Shown here: piece after piece, positions 35,344-48,911 of the stretch
How positions within the stretch are numbered: the first letter of the stretch is position 1
Layout: each line of letters opens with the position of its first letter
Origin: Corylus avellana
Lineage: Eukaryota > Streptophyta > Magnoliopsida > Fagales > Betulaceae
Length of the DNA: 64,000 nucleotides
Direction of reading: 5' to 3'
Assembly (NCBI RefSeq): GCF_901000735.1
Contig: NC_081547.1
Coordinates: 5,518,001 to 5,582,000, forward strand
Program-made: the position numbers and the translations under genes
The notes under the pieces: model-generated
Told to the model about the DNA's origin: nothing
Databases searched by the model: none
What the model saw: the letters and a program-made list of their open reading frames with translations, nothing else

Positions 35344-38300
35344 ATGGCGGACTCCGGTAAAGTACGGTTGGTTCTTTGCCCAAAGTGTGAAAATCTTCTC
35401 CCGGAGCTCGCTGATTACTCTGTTTATCAGTGCGGTGGTTGCGGTGCTGTTCTTCGAGGTATTTTTCTTCCCTTTAAATGGTAATGTAAAAACTGTTTGT
35501 TTAATTTTAGAGACAGAGAGAATGAGAATGATTTTTCGAATTTTTGGAACCCTTCAACCGAAGTCGAAAGATTTTTATTATGCTTCACAATCAAAATGTT
35601 GCTTTGTTTTATATTATCTAACCCTTTCTGAGTAATCAAAAGCTGCATCGCTGTTTATTTTTTCTCGTTATGCCAATGATAATTCAAGAGTGGAATTTTC
35701 GTTATTGCATTTCACTGAGAAAATATCTTTCTAATTTGTAAAAAAAACATTAGAAACGAGATCAAAATCTGAAGCTTTAAATTTCCATTGTATAGAACCC
35801 AAGAGCAGGGAAAGCAAGCAACACAACCATTGGGCGTAGGGGTTGAGTTTTTTTAATATTTTTGGATGCCAAAAGAAATCTAAGCATGAGGTTTAACATT
35901 GCAACTAGTGACCATTTCCTTCGTTTTCTCTGCAACAAAATAGAACATCACTTGATTTTCTTACCCCCCTAGAAAGTAAAGTTCTAACTAAAATTTGAGT
36001 ATAAGTATTCTTGTTAATTAAATTTGCAGCAAAAAAAGAGAATCGCGAAGGAGATGGGTTGTCCGAGAAGTCAGATGAAGAAAGGTTATGCGAACTACCT
36101 GCTAAATCAGAGAATTCCTCGAATAAAGGAATGATTGATTTGAGTGATGCTTCCGATACAGATGTTAAGCCAGATGGTGACTCTTTGAAATGTGTTCAAA
36201 GGGATTCAAAGAAGGATGATGTTGCATATGCTGAGCGATATGGGAATGAATCTAAGGTTGCAACTGATAATTGGGTAACTGAGACTGGTCTCGATATGAA
36301 CACAAAAAGAGATGAATTGGGTGAAGCAATGGGAACGGAACAAGGAGAACTGAATTCTGAAATTGGATCTATGGAAAGATTCCAAAGATCGGGTCGGATG
36401 TCTGATTGGAAAATGGGAGAGAGACGTGAGATGGAGGGGTTTCGAAGAAACCCAAGAAGTGATGTCGAAGGTGTGAGGTTTTCGACTTCAAACTATCCTG
36501 ATGAGGGCCCGTCAAATTACAAGTTGGATTCTTCATATAGTTTTGGGGAATCATCTAGGAACCCTGATGACCCAGATGGGGCTAATAGGGTTAAGTATCT
36601 TGAACAAGATCGAGCTGAGCTTTTGAGGAAGCTGGATGAGCTAAAGGATCAACTTAATCAGTCTTGTAATGTGGGTGAAAAACCAAAAGAGAGGGTTCCT
36701 CTTGATGGCAGGATGGCTCCTCCAGATCCTTATGTTGGCCCTGATAATTGGTTTCAAAATGGTTCTTCAGTCTCAAATAGGGCTCCAATGCAGTACTCTG
36801 GGTCCGATAAACATGGTGCAGGCCACCCTTGTTCCAATCATTGGCCTGATCTATTTCCTTATACCAACAGGCATGAAATGGCCATGCATAGCTTCTTTCC
36901 TCAAATGCATAATCCAAATCATAATCCTGGATATGGAGATCCTTTTGGACCTGAAATGCTTAGGAGAGCTCCACACCAGTTACCTGGTCAATACCCACCA
37001 CAGCCATTGCATCCATACTTTTCTGGACAATATATTGACTCTAATCCGAACTCATTTGAGCCATACCCAGCTAACTCAATGTTTCACCAGCCTTCTTGCT
37101 CTTGTCTCCATTGTTATGACAAACTTCAGCGAGTCTCAGCACCAGTTCCACCCACTTCTTTTTGCAATAAAAGGTTTCCGGATGTCCCAAACAATCCTGT
37201 TATGTACCATCATCAGAAACCTGGGGCATTTGGTCCACTTGGTCATAATTCTAGGTCTGTCATTCCTCCTCCATCAAGCATTAGTGATCCACAACGCCAT
37301 GCAAGATGGCCGAGTGAACTTAATTCTGAGATGGGTGGTTTTGTTCGCTGTCATCCTCGTAGGGTGGTGTTAGCCAGTGGTGCCCACTATTGCCGTCCCA
37401 TAGCAAATGGTGCCCCCTTTGTAACATGTTATAATTGCTTTGAGCTACTGCAACTTCCCAAGAAAGTACTTCTGACCGTGAAGAATAAACAAAAAATGCG
37501 ATGTGGGGCATGTTCTGCAGTAATCAACTTTGCTGTCATCAACAAGAAACTAGTTCTTTCAGTTCATGCACAAACAAAGGATATTCCCATAGATGTTGAT
37601 GGTAGCTCTAATGAGGTGGTGAAAGACAGTGCTTCGCATTTCCTCAGCCACATGAACCTGAATAGTTCTAATTTCTCTTCTGATGATTATGATATTTCTG
37701 GTTACGATTTTCATTCAATAGATAGAGAACCTGTTTCATTGTCTACTGGCCCGGGTTTGAACTCAATCAATGCTCAGAAGATGGGAAGCTTTCTTTCTTC
37801 ATCCCCCAGCACCTCTGAGGATGAAAATGGTCCAGAAGTCTTAATTGCTTCAAAAGAAGTCAACAACTCCAGTCAGCAACCAACCAGAGCTGTTCTGTCT
37901 CCACCACCTCCCGGTTCACCTCTTCAAGAACATTTTGATTATTCTTCTAATAATAATGCTGTGGACCGTCTTGGGAAGGGAAACCAAAGTAGTCGTTCAG
38001 ATCAAGAGAAGGGGAAACCTCACAAGGCTGCCACACGCCAAAATTCTTTGAAAGAGGCGTCACTTGCTACTGAGATGGAGGTATCATTCAATGAGTACTC
38101 CAATACTGGGGTCTCTCAAGATTCTGGGGATGCAAGCAGAGAAGACGATCAGCCAAGAAACAACAAAGGGGGTGAATCATTTTTTGCTAACATTATCAAG
38201 AAAAGCTTTAAGGATTTTTCTAGATCTAATCAAACAGATGAACGTCACAGAAGTAATGTATCAGTAAATGGTCATCTCATACCAGAACGTGTGGTTAAGA

Positions 38301-40361
38301 AGGCTGAAAAGCTGGCTGGACCAATTCAACCTGGAAAATATTGGTAAGTATACATTCATAAGCCTATTTTGCATCAATCCTCCAGGCATGCTTGCTTCAA
38401 ATTAACATTGCAATTTGTTATTAGTGCTATATCAAAGTTGTGTGATCAGACATGCATGCTTTAAATTCACAAGCCTATGCAGAGTGAGGTAGTAACAGAG
38501 ATGCATGATTATTTACGGTAAAGACAAATAACGGTTTTGATGAAAATGAGTTCAATAGCTTTATATCAGCAGAATTTTCAACTTTGTTGTTGTAAAGAAT
38601 TTGTTTTTAACATCAACCATATTTTGGACCTGATCAGAATATTTCGTGCATTTAATTCTGCTAACTGGTTTCTCATTTGGATATAGCCTCATTTGACATA
38701 AATCCATCTGCCTCACATACGTTCTTTTTAATTCTCTATATGGAAATCAGGATGTTCATCATTAAAAACTTTTGTTCTAAACTAATTGTCTCCTTTGCAA
38801 CTGTGCTTTTGATAGAATTGGGTACTCATCTCTCATACTCCGGTTGTATTAATGGATTTTTTTTTTCTTTTTTTCAATTTGTTTAACCAGGTATGATTTC
38901 CGAGCTGGATTCTGGGGTATAATTGGTGGGCCTTGTCTGGGAATAATACCTGTAAGATCAACTAATTCTGACAAAAGCATTAGTCCATCACTCATGTTTT
39001 TCTATTTTCTTCCTAGTCGTGTTGCTCATGATGACTGGCATTTCTCTTGCAGCCATTCATTGAAGAGTTCAATTATCCCATTCCAGAGAATTGTGCTGGA
39101 GGAAATACTGGTGTTTTTGTAAATGGGAGAGAGCTTCACCAAAAAGATTTAGACTTGCTCTCTAATAGAGGACTTCCCACTGGTAGAGATAGATCTTACA
39201 TCATTGAGATTTCTGGGAGAGTCCTGGATGAGGACACTGGTGAGGAGCTAGATAGCCTTGGCAAACTTGCTCCAACGTAAGTGCCTTTTTTTTTCTTCTT
39301 AATTCTTCCTCGGTTCTGTGTACCTGTTAATTACATGAAATGTAGTAAACTGCTAAGTGAGTTATTTATCATCCAAGTATTTTTCTTATAGCTAGATCCA
39401 ATTTCCTGGTCCTTGTGGAAAGGAAAACGAATTTCAAGTTCATCCTAAATCAATAACTTTGCATATTCGTCTGCTGTTGCATGTCAGTTCTTATTCCACA
39501 GATCAATTTTTAGTACTCGAAAGTCCATGTAGCATTCATTTGTTTCATATACTAGACAATAGCTAGAGGGTGTCCTAGGTTAGAGAGAGAGGCAGGTAGC
39601 AAAGTAATGGGCAAATGATTATTGGTTAACCAGGGATAAGCATTACATGATGACCTCAAGGGCTCTGGAGATGGCTTGTGTAATATGATGTGTGTTGGGG
39701 GGGGGGCCTTAAGGTGTACAAGGTTAGTAAAGATGGGTTGTGCATTGAAATGGGTACTAGAGACAAATTTATCACTGTTCTATACTATAATCTTCTATAT
39801 TCTTGCAAGAATTTTGCCTTGTTTGAAAAAAAAAAAGCAAAGCTGGGGGATATACATTTTCTAGAAGATACTGTTAGCATGCATGCCAATAAATCTGTGC
39901 TGTATATGCATTTACCACATGCTGCATCATCTGTACTCAACTACTCCGTAATCAGTTAGCACCCACGGCTAGAAAACCAATTCCACTTCCCCCTTTTGAT
40001 GTTCGTCAGCCATGTCCTGGGCTGAGGTGTTGGAGTATATATTTCTTCTCACAAAACACTCTTTCTATGTTTCGATTATATGGGAAAAAAAATAGCTTTT
40101 CTGTTTCTTCTGTCTTTGAAATGAGTCTTTTCACAGAATGACCTCCTCTCAATTTCTATGTCTTGACAAAAATCTATTTTACCCTTGATTGTGTTTCCAG
40201 TTATCATGATGTTTTCATTCATCTAATATTTTAATACTCAGTTTGTAAGCATTAATTCATTCATCTAATACCAAATCATTATTGACATTTTGAACAGAGT
40301 TGAGAAGGCAAAACATGGATTTGGTATGAAACCTCCAAGAGGAGCCACTGTTAATCAATAG
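35344..40361 (+). CDS. EDR4: ENHANCED DISEASE RESISTANCE 4-like zinc-ribbon protein
   Basis: Five GT-AG exons join in phase to 925 aa: 35344-35458, 36030-38343, 38891-38951, 39053-39276 and 40298-40361. The N-terminus has a small zinc ribbon, CPKC..CGGC (Cys 12, 15, 30, 33). Residues ~224-250 form a short coiled coil (YLEQDRAELLRKLDELK). The middle is rich in Pro, Tyr and His. A second zinc ribbon of the DUF3133 type follows, CYNC..CGAC (Cys 505, 508, 530, 533). The tail is Ser-rich. In Arabidopsis EDR4 acts with EDR1 and clathrin at powdery-mildew infection sites to restrain resistance; this protein is longer than the Arabidopsis one (~615 aa) through its disordered middle. The start ATG is confirmed by the immediate zinc ribbon. 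The exact paralogue is uncertain. Confidence 0.88.
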
Positions 40362-42315
40362 AAATCACGAAGTTCTATCATCAGTTTGGACATGCTGGAA
40401 ATATTAAGACATCCTGTCCGAGAGTTGGAAAAACCATCTTAACAAATTCATTTAGAGGATCTACCCTAAGTTTTCTCACCTTGACGGATATGAATAATAT
40501 GATGTTAGATGGTGGGTATGCCGCTGATGTCCGAAAGCTATATATCTGTTACTAAACATACCCTGATTCATCTGAAAGGGATTGTCCTGTTGCACACCCA
40601 AAGTAAATGTGTGCCAATGTTTTGTATTTTTATATGTAAATCAAGTAATTTTTTTTTTCCTTGATCTGATTCCAGTTCTTACTGTATATGGAATTATGTT
40701 CTTCGTAGTTATTGAGGTTGAAATTTATTTTGAACTAATATAATAGTATGGTTCATAGTACTCATCCTGTTGCCTAGTTATTTAATTAAAAGCTTTGTTC
40801 TAGCAGCTTTTATTTTTAATCTTGCAATTTGAGTTTTGGTTTTTATTGGCGTCAAAGTTCAGAAACTATATGCCATTTGCATCAAAACCCAATTGAGACA
40901 ATTTCTTCCACTTTAATAACCCCCCCTAATTTTAGACTTTCTCGCTTATTTCCTGGCCTCTCTGATGACAAGTTTATTAATATTTTTCACTTTCTGTATG
41001 TATCCTTTTCTAAGGGGCAAGAATTATCAATGGGGCTAAAGCTTCACTAGGAAAATCATTTTGGGTGGCCCAGGAACCCAAACTTCAAAGTGCTTGAGTG
41101 AGCACTGAGCCTCCCGAATATTAGATTACATATTTTTTCTCTATTTATTTATTTTTTCTCTTGTCCATAAATACCTTTCGGATATAAATTCAAGTTTGTA
41201 GTATATTCATACAAACCAATCTAATAAAGTAACATATATGCCTTAGCTCAGATGTCCGCCTCTGCTGGAGTTAGGAAGTATCGGAAAACCGCCAACTGGG
41301 AGTCTTTAGATTCCGTCTCAAATTATATACAAATTTCAAAATTTGGGTCTCGACTTCCCAATTTCGTGTATGTCTTTAAACAATTTGAAGTATCCTTATC
41401 ATGCATGAAGTTTTTCTCTTCGAATTAAGGTTCCCTATAATTTCTTTAAACTTGTAGATTATCAAATTAGTGATTTAGGCTGTTTTTATGTATCAAGGAA
41501 AAAAAAAAAAAAAAAAATTGCCGCAAAATAAGAATGTAGCTAATTAATAAGTCAAGAGTATTTTGGATCGAATTTCTAAGGAGATTGATCCGACCAATCA
41601 TTACCGTATATGGTACAAAAGCACAAAGACGTGCGCTTCGGATGGAGGGCCCTAAAGTTTTATGGACAAGCGTTGGTCCACAATCAATTCATGAGGGCCA
41701 CTTACAATGGGCCCATACTTTCTGAGCCTAGTGCCCTCTGGAAGGGCACCTGGGCCACTACAAACTGAAAAACTGAGATTGGGTTTGGTATTTCTTTTAG
41801 TTTATTCGTGACGTTTTTATAATATTTCACTTGCTAAATGAATAATTTTTTATTTATTTCTTTGCTTGTTTTTCCAACTATTTAGAACGAGGCCGTTCAA
41901 TATTAGAGTTAGTAATTTTTGTCACAACTTATAATTTTGACATGAAATTAAAGAGTTACGGTTGATAAATCTAACTCATTTAATTAAATTATCGAATTAA
42001 AATTTATTTATATAATTTTATACCTCTACATTAACACAATTTGAAACCGACACATAAACACAAATTACTTTTAAGTCGCCTTATCTATTATTGTAGAAAA
42101 ACACGTGAGTGGGCTCAGCTTTTTTTTTTTTTTTTTTTTTTTTTTTATATCTGAGCCTTTTTGCTATTGTTTCTTTGTGATAAATAAATGGAGGAAGCTA
42201 AAAATAAATAAATAAATGGAGCACATCTCTTCCAGGAAAAGACAGTGGGTTGCCTTTCCCTTTCAGACTGAATACGTGACTCATGAGGCTACAGGCCAAT
42301 AGACATTTCTCACTG
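40362..42315. other. Intergenic after the EDR4-like gene
   Basis: The first ~300 bp is probably the 3' untranslated region. The remainder is AT-rich with an A-run (41491-41508) and a long T-run (42120-42147). No credible gene. Confidence 0.55.
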
Positions 42316-42366
42316 AATAATAGATCCAATTTTTTTTTTTTTTTTTCTGGTCAAATAATAGATCCA
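42316..42366 (-). mobile_element. 25-bp A-tailed micro-insertion with 13-bp TSD
   Basis: The direct repeat aataatagatcca lies at 42316-42328 and 42354-42366. The 25 bp between read on the minus strand ttgaccag followed by an A-run. Same architecture as 16036-16091, 25192-25238 and 53424-53480. Confidence 0.65.
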
Positions 42367-43203
42367 TTTAATAAATGTGATTGAGACGGAAAGCCTTTCA
42401 ATTCAAAGCTTTTGCGTTCCCATTAGGAAGATAGGACGGGAGTCCCTGTCACACAATGCCCTTAATAATAGCATTCATATTTACATATTTTTACATAAAT
42501 TAAGAGCAATTTAGCCCAGTTCAAGTGTCTTAATCAATTAATAAGGATGCTTAAGCCCTCAGATTGTTTCACTTTCCCTTCCAAATATAATTATGTCGGT
42601 GGGAGGTTGGTTTTTCATTTTGACTGATATGAACATAATACCAAACGTTGTACCTTAATGTACATTAACATCTGGTTAATCTCCAAACAGGTGTAATAAT
42701 TCGACACAAATCACATACTTAATAATGAAATAAACATTTGGAGTGATCTACGTAAAAGGGGAGTCTCAGCTTCCACCTACCTCTTGAAGAAATGGAATCC
42801 CCAAAAGGAAGTAAAAAGGAAACAATGATTAAAGTAGGAAATTAGATTTGGTTAAGCACAGTATTTAATCACCATGATGTGACTAATTGCACAAGTCCCA
42901 CTCAAGAATGGAACATCATGCAAAAAAACAGAGAAAGCACAACAAATTCTAGAGAGAAGCTTTTTCCTTTTTTTTTTTTTTTTTCTTTCTTTCTTTCTTT
43001 CTTTCCTTTATTTTGCTTTCTCTTTTTCTTTATTTTAAATACAAAATATGAGTGGATAACACTGCAAATATTCAAAGAAAATAATATATGAGTCATTTAT
43101 TTTGCGGATTGACTAGCTATTTTCTTTAAACAAAAAACAAGTATTATTGAAAATGAGAATAAGTGAAATAAAATAATTATTCATATTTTTTAGTTTGATA
43201 ACT

Positions 43204-43238
<35 letters not shown>

Positions 43239-43366
43239 TTTTATTAGAATTGAACCAAAATAATTTTTTTTTTAAAAAAAAAACACTACATTGTTTTTTT
43301 TTTTAAATACTCAAATAAAATTTTAAAAAGCAAAAATATGAAAATGCAGTGGGGTGACCGGCTATC

Positions 43367-43652
43367 TGTTAAATGACCAGTTATCTTAAAAGCTTAAGCT
43401 AGTAGAAAGAGATAAATTTAATCACTTAATCATTATTTTAACACTCATCATCACGTGTAAGCTCAAACTCTCTTTTAATAGGTGAGGTCCAACACGTAGA
43501 ATTTTTAATTTAAATGGGGTGAATTGACGAAGTCAAGGTTCGATCCTAGTCCTAAGACCTTTGACTCTGATACCATATTAAATTACCAGTTATTCCAAAA
43601 ACTTAAGCTAGTAAAAAGAAGTAAATTTAATCACTTAATCATTACTTTAACA
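43367..43652 (-). mobile_element. TRIM (miniature LTR retrotransposon), 286 bp
   Basis: Two 77-bp LTRs at 43367-43443 and 43576-43652, about 85% alike, each starting T(G/A)TTAAAT and ending TTTAACA. On the minus strand the primer-binding site TGGTATCAGAGTC (43563-43575), complementary to the 3' end of initiator methionine tRNA, abuts the 5' LTR. The interior is only 132 bp and non-coding, so the element needs proteins supplied elsewhere. Possible 5-bp TSDs ctatc / ccacc differ at two positions. The structure fits the TRIM class. Confidence 0.82.
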
Positions 43653-44086
43653 CCACCTATTACAAAAACTAGGTGTGGCCGAGACCACCCCCAAAACCTT
43701 TTGGGGGTAATCTTAGTCACTCCCAAATGCGTCAGGAGGTGATTGCACCACTTCTAGAACGCCTTAAGGGCCTACTATGAGTGATTTGAGCACCCCAATT
43801 TCACCGATATATATACCAAGTGGGATGAGGAACAATCTTGAAAGCCATGACAAGAAAAGGGTATTGAAGTATTAGAGTTATTGGACCGTACTAATTCATT
43901 TGTTAATGTTCAATTTTTTTTATGGTACTGTGTTAATAGTATTGTGCTTTGGTCGGGACTTTTTCACCCCTTTCTTGGTGTATTTTTGTTTTTATCAAAT
44001 TTATGTTGCCTAGAAAAAGTTGTGAAGATATATGTATTTTCTTAATTTATTAGCTGGCCAAGATTTGCATGTGTATGTGTGAGTGT

Positions 44087-44122
<36 letters not shown>

Positions 44123-44799
44123 TCGCCACATTAGCATACGATGTAACAGCACTTTAAAGCATGATGAGTAAGTAAAGTTCGAGCCAGCTGTAATTGAGCT
44201 ATCCATCCGGTACTACCCAATAGAAGTTGAAGGAGAAGCACAGGGCATGTGCTTCAGATCCATTTGTGTTCTCTCTCCAACTTGCAACCAAAATCTAAAA
44301 TAATCAGAGCTTGAAATGTTCAAATCTGGACCGATTGACATTTATTCTCTTTTCTCCCCTGCACTCTGCACATGTACCCCATTACCTTACACCAAATATA
44401 CATTTTTGTCTTTCTTTCCTATTTCTTTTTCACTTGGATTTGGAGTCCAACCATATTTTAAGGTAAGATTTCAAAAAAAATATGTTTATTGAGGCGACAT
44501 ATTTCCGTCACAATAATAATAAAAAGGTACAGACAACACGTACCTGTCTGTAATAAACTTCTATATTTATATCCACACGGCTACTGCCGCAAGCAAGCGT
44601 ATAGAGAATAGACAACAAATAATCTTCTCTTTTACATTCCACCTTTAATAATTTTCATGCTAAAACACCGTTTTGTGTGTGTTGGGACGGGAGAAAATTA
44701 AAAACAAAACAAAAAAATGTTATTTTAAATTCGTCCTCTAATCTTTCTCTTTTCTCTCTCACCGCTCAGAGATTTTCTTGGTCTCTTTTGACACCAAAA
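43653..44799. other. Intergenic; promoter side of the TBL gene
   Basis: Contains the palindrome cccccaaaaccttttggggg (about 43689-43708), a GA microsatellite (about 44093-44117) and, near 44560-44575, a tatatttatatcc stretch that could be the TATA region of the TBL gene. A frame continuous with the TBL start extends upstream to 44677 but is taken as leader. Confidence 0.45.
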
Positions 44800-47700
44800 A
44801 TGGTGAAGGAAATGAGGTGGGATTCGAAGCTGTCGTCACTTCACAAACTCAATCATGTCTTTGTGAAGTTTGCTGTCTCATTTCTCTTATTGGGTCTCGC
44901 TTTTCGCCTTTTCTCCTCTGATTCATTCAGAATTTCTTCAGTGGTAGAGACAGCCCCTCTTGCAGAGCAAAATGCAGAGTCCCCTGTAGTTTCTCTTCCT
45001 ATTCAAGCGTCCGTTTCTTCTGTTGATCCTGAAAATGAGACCCAGACATCTGACAACGGTGAGAAATTTTCCATCTTTTTAAAGTTTGTTTATTTGAAGC
45101 CATGTTGATGTTGGTGTTCTTTAATCTATTTTTCTTGTTCTTTTTTCCTTTGAGAAAAAATCAGCCTACCATTTTTTTTATTTATTTATTTTTTTTTTTG
45201 CTATTTAGGAATGCTTGAATACGCAAATTCATAACTCACCATGGGAGATTTCGAATCTAAAGAGTTTGATCTTTTTCACTTTGTCGTCTAGCTAGATCTT
45301 TCAACTCAGCTACTTCTTTGCTGTTCAGTTGTTGGGCACTCAGAAACTTTTCTAGTTTGAAGCTTGAAAGCAATATCGGAGAATATATACAATGTTCGTT
45401 TTCTACACTAAAAAGCAGATCGATAAATAAGCATAGTGAATTCTTTTTCAGTTTAATTTTTTGTATTGTGCTTCCTTAGTTCTGCTGACCACTACCTACC
45501 ACGATCTTCCATCATATTGATCATCTTGTTTTACACAAAAATAGTTGCAGCAAAATGTGATATATTTACGGGAGATTGGATAGCTGACCAATCAGGTCCA
45601 GCATACACAAATGAGAGCTGCCACGTGATTGAAGGTCATCAAAATTGTCTCAAGAACGGGCGGCCAGATTTCGGTTACCTTTACTGGAGGTGGAATCCGA
45701 GGGACTGTGAATTACCCAGATTCAATGCTGAGAGATTTCTACATCTTATGAGGAACAAGTCATGGGCCTTTATTGGTGATTCCATCTCTCGTAACCATGT
45801 GCAGTCATTGCTTTGCATCCTCTCTCAGGTACACTTTAAAAATTATAGTTTTTAAGTATGTTTAGAAATCTCAGATTCTTTTTTGGACAGGATTTGGTTT
45901 CTTTTTTGTTTCTGTCTGGAATTTTGTGTGCCATTTTTTCTTCAAATCAGGTTTTGCAATTGTCTTGATTGTTCATGTATATGCCTTTTTCTCTTGCTCA
46001 AGAACTGGAATCATCAATGTGTGCTTTATTCTATGTCTTGCAAGGTTATGAGTACAAACTAAGCATCCTTGATTCAGTCAATTATTACAACTTTAGCCAC
46101 TTTTTCGTTGCTAATTAAATAGGTGACCCCTATGGACTGAATAGAAATGGTGGGGCATCAGTTGTTCATGTGCCAGCCCATAACTAAGATTTGCCTCTAT
46201 GTACAGTACCTATAGCACTTCTACATTGACTTTCTATCATGTACATTGTGGGGGCGAGGTCCCAAGTATGAATTGGGATCCACAGCAATTCGGGCAGGTA
46301 ATGTAAAAGAGCCTATATGAGATCCATTTGCCCAAATAAATTTTGGGTTGTTCAGCTACTTACCCAACATGTGAATCCCATTTCAGTTTTTTCAAATTAT
46401 CTATCCAAATTGCTAGCAATTCGAATAGGTAATTGCCGTGGATCCTTATCTAGTAACTACTCCCATAAGGTTCTGGTTAAAATACGGGTACGAAAGCATG
46501 CTGGCTTGTACCCCATTTCTTAGCGTAGTTCTTTTTGGTGCTGCTAGATCAATGGGGGAGGGAACTCATAGTACAACTTCAACCATCAATTTTTATTTCA
46601 TCTGTGGAGGAGAGCTGCCACTTCTATGGTTAGACTACTGCCCCTGAAGAAGTTGTAGTGTCTTGTCTAAGCAGGTTTAGCTACCAATACCATATGGCTT
46701 CTCTTGAACGTTAATAATTAGTAAATAGATACCTTACTTACTGTTGTTGGCTTTTTCTATGTTTGTGGTCTAGCCAACACCAATTAGTGTAGTTTGTCTT
46801 ATCACCAACAAGTGAATTCTTGCAGTAAAAAAGGGGAAGAAAGAATGGGTAACAGTGTTCTATTTTCACCAATCGCAAATATGAGAAAAGGAATGTTTGC
46901 TGCAATATGTGGACAATGTAAATGGATAAAATTAATTGTCTTTGTCATGTTCTGTTTTGTTCTTATCATATTCTCTTGCATCAGTATACCCAGCTAGGGA
47001 GAAAATGCCTAGTGGAACAGGTTTCTATAGTATTTTTATTCTAAATCTAGACCCTCCGGTGGTACCCCATGACCTCAAATTTTAGAAAGTTTCAGTATAG
47101 ATATACTAGGGCGTACCGCCACCTGACATGCTTAATTAAATTCTTTTGTTTGAAATTGTTTCTTTTGGAGCATTGTATGTATCCTCTGTCGGTATTCAAC
47201 AATTTGGTCCTACATATGGTGTTATCAATCAAATTTTGGTGATTATGCCCCACAGGTGGAACAAGCTGTTGAGGTCTACCACGATGAGGAATACCGATCC
47301 AAACGATGGCGCTTTCCTGCTCACAACTTCACCCTTTCAGTAATTTGGACCCCATTCCTCATAAAAGCAGCTATCTTTGAGGACATGAATGGAGTTTCGT
47401 TGTCGGAAGTCCAGGTTTATCTTGATGAACTTGATGAACAATGGACCGATCAATATAAGGATTTTGATTACGCGGTAATTGCTGGTGGAAAATGGTTTCT
47501 CAAGACGGCAATTTACCATGAGAACAACACCGTCGCAGGCTGTCACTACTGCCCTGGAAAGAATTTAACAGAGCTAGGATTTGACTATGCATATCGCAAG
47601 GCACTTCGTCTTGTTCTCAACTTTGTCACACGTAACAACCATAAGGCGTTCGTTTTCTTGAGAACCACCACGCCGGACCACTTCGAGAACGGAGAATGGT

Positions 47701-48041
47701 TCAGCGGGGGGTACTGCAATAGAACAGTACCATTCAAAGAGGGTGAGATTGATATGAGAGATATAGACTCTACAATGCGTAACATTGAGTTGAATGAATT
47801 TGAGGAGGCTGCGGCCGTAGGATCCAAAAACGGGGTGGTCTTGAAGCTATTAGATACAACCCGCCTTTCGGTATTGAGGCCTGACGGGCACCCTGGACCA
47901 TACAGGCAATTCCAACCTTTTGCAAAGGATAAGAATGGCGTAGTTCAGAATGATTGTCTACATTGGTGCTTGCCTGGGCCAATAGACTCTTGGAATGATT
48001 TGGTGATGGAATTGCTGGTGAATGGTGAAGAATACAGATGA
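44800..48041 (+). CDS. TBL: Trichome birefringence-like polysaccharide O-acetyltransferase
   Basis: A Golgi type-II membrane protein of the TBL/DUF231 family, which O-acetylates cell-wall polysaccharides such as xylan or xyloglucan. Exons 44800-45058, 45551-45828 and 47256-48041 join in phase (GT-AG) to 440 aa. Residues ~20-39 are the signal anchor (FVKFAVSFLLLGLAF). The TBL domain begins CDIFTGDW (89-96). The catalytic GDS motif is FIGDSISRNH (Ser 164), and the C-terminal DxxH motif is DCLHWCLPGP (Asp 412, His 415). The Ser-His-Asp catalytic residues are therefore all present. MVKEMRWD is preferred as the start; an in-frame upstream ATG at 44677 is disfavoured because the added residues are low-complexity. 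It resembles the TBL19-27 branch; the substrate cannot be fixed from sequence. Confidence 0.9.
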
Positions 48042-48911
48042 TCAATTTTGTTGGCCTTGGGTTATCTGGGTTGTCAAGATCCTTGACTCGTTGATTTTTG
48101 AAAATTCAAGGGGATTGTCTTCTTGCCGTCTGAAAATATCCTCTAGTTGTGTCTTCTACGGAAATTTTTTCTCTGCAGGCTGATTTGTATCTGCAGCTGC
48201 ATCGACTGTTGCGGAGCGAAGTATAAAAAGTAGGTTGTAATCATTTTATTGTATTACAGAATTAAATACTTTTACCATAACTTAAAAAGTACAGTACATA
48301 TCATCGGAGTAAATTGATGTGAATATTTCTGGTTCGTTGAATTTAGAATGTTGAAGGTTGACAATCAAGACCTCCAATCATATGTTGCCTGCGTGAGAAG
48401 CTCCACACTTTTTTTTCCACGAGCAGAAGCTCTTCACTTTTTTTAAATACAGAATGATGAAGGCCAACTCTCCACCTCCTTTCTTTTGAATCAAAAGACC
48501 ATGTAATTGAGTTTCTTTTTTGTTTTTGTTTTATTTTGTCTTTGTTTTTTGAGAAAAAAACAAACCTACGAAATCAAAACTTACAAGACAATTGCTCACA
48601 TTTTATTTAAATCTCAAAACTATTCGAATAAGAATTTGGGCCTCAAACTGCAACTTCCATACAAGTCTCTTTTTTTTGTTCTTTTTTTAATTTTAAAATA
48701 ATAAAAAAACACTTTATCCTTGAGTTAACCAACTTGAGATACAGTACTTGATCAGTACTCACATTTAGCTTCAGAATAAACTATTATTTGAACAAGAATT
48801 CATGACCCAAACTGCAACTAGAAGTTAAGTTTGCTTAACAGACATACTCAACAAAACAGACCCCGATACAGCCTTAAAATCACATCAATGCCAACTTCCA
48901 CCTCCTTTCCT
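48042..48911. other. Convergent intergenic region
   Basis: Lies between the plus-strand TBL gene and the minus-strand 51-aa gene. It holds the presumed 3' untranslated regions of both and T-rich tracts. No further gene is seen. Confidence 0.6.

Noticed and set aside
36669..37373. 234-codon frame in a second frame of the EDR4-like exon
   Set aside because: Shadow of the real zinc-ribbon protein frame, which has both Cys motifs and correct splice phases.
44677..44799. N-terminal extension of the TBL protein from an upstream in-frame ATG
   Set aside because: The added residues are low-complexity and precede a typical start and signal anchor; treated as leader.
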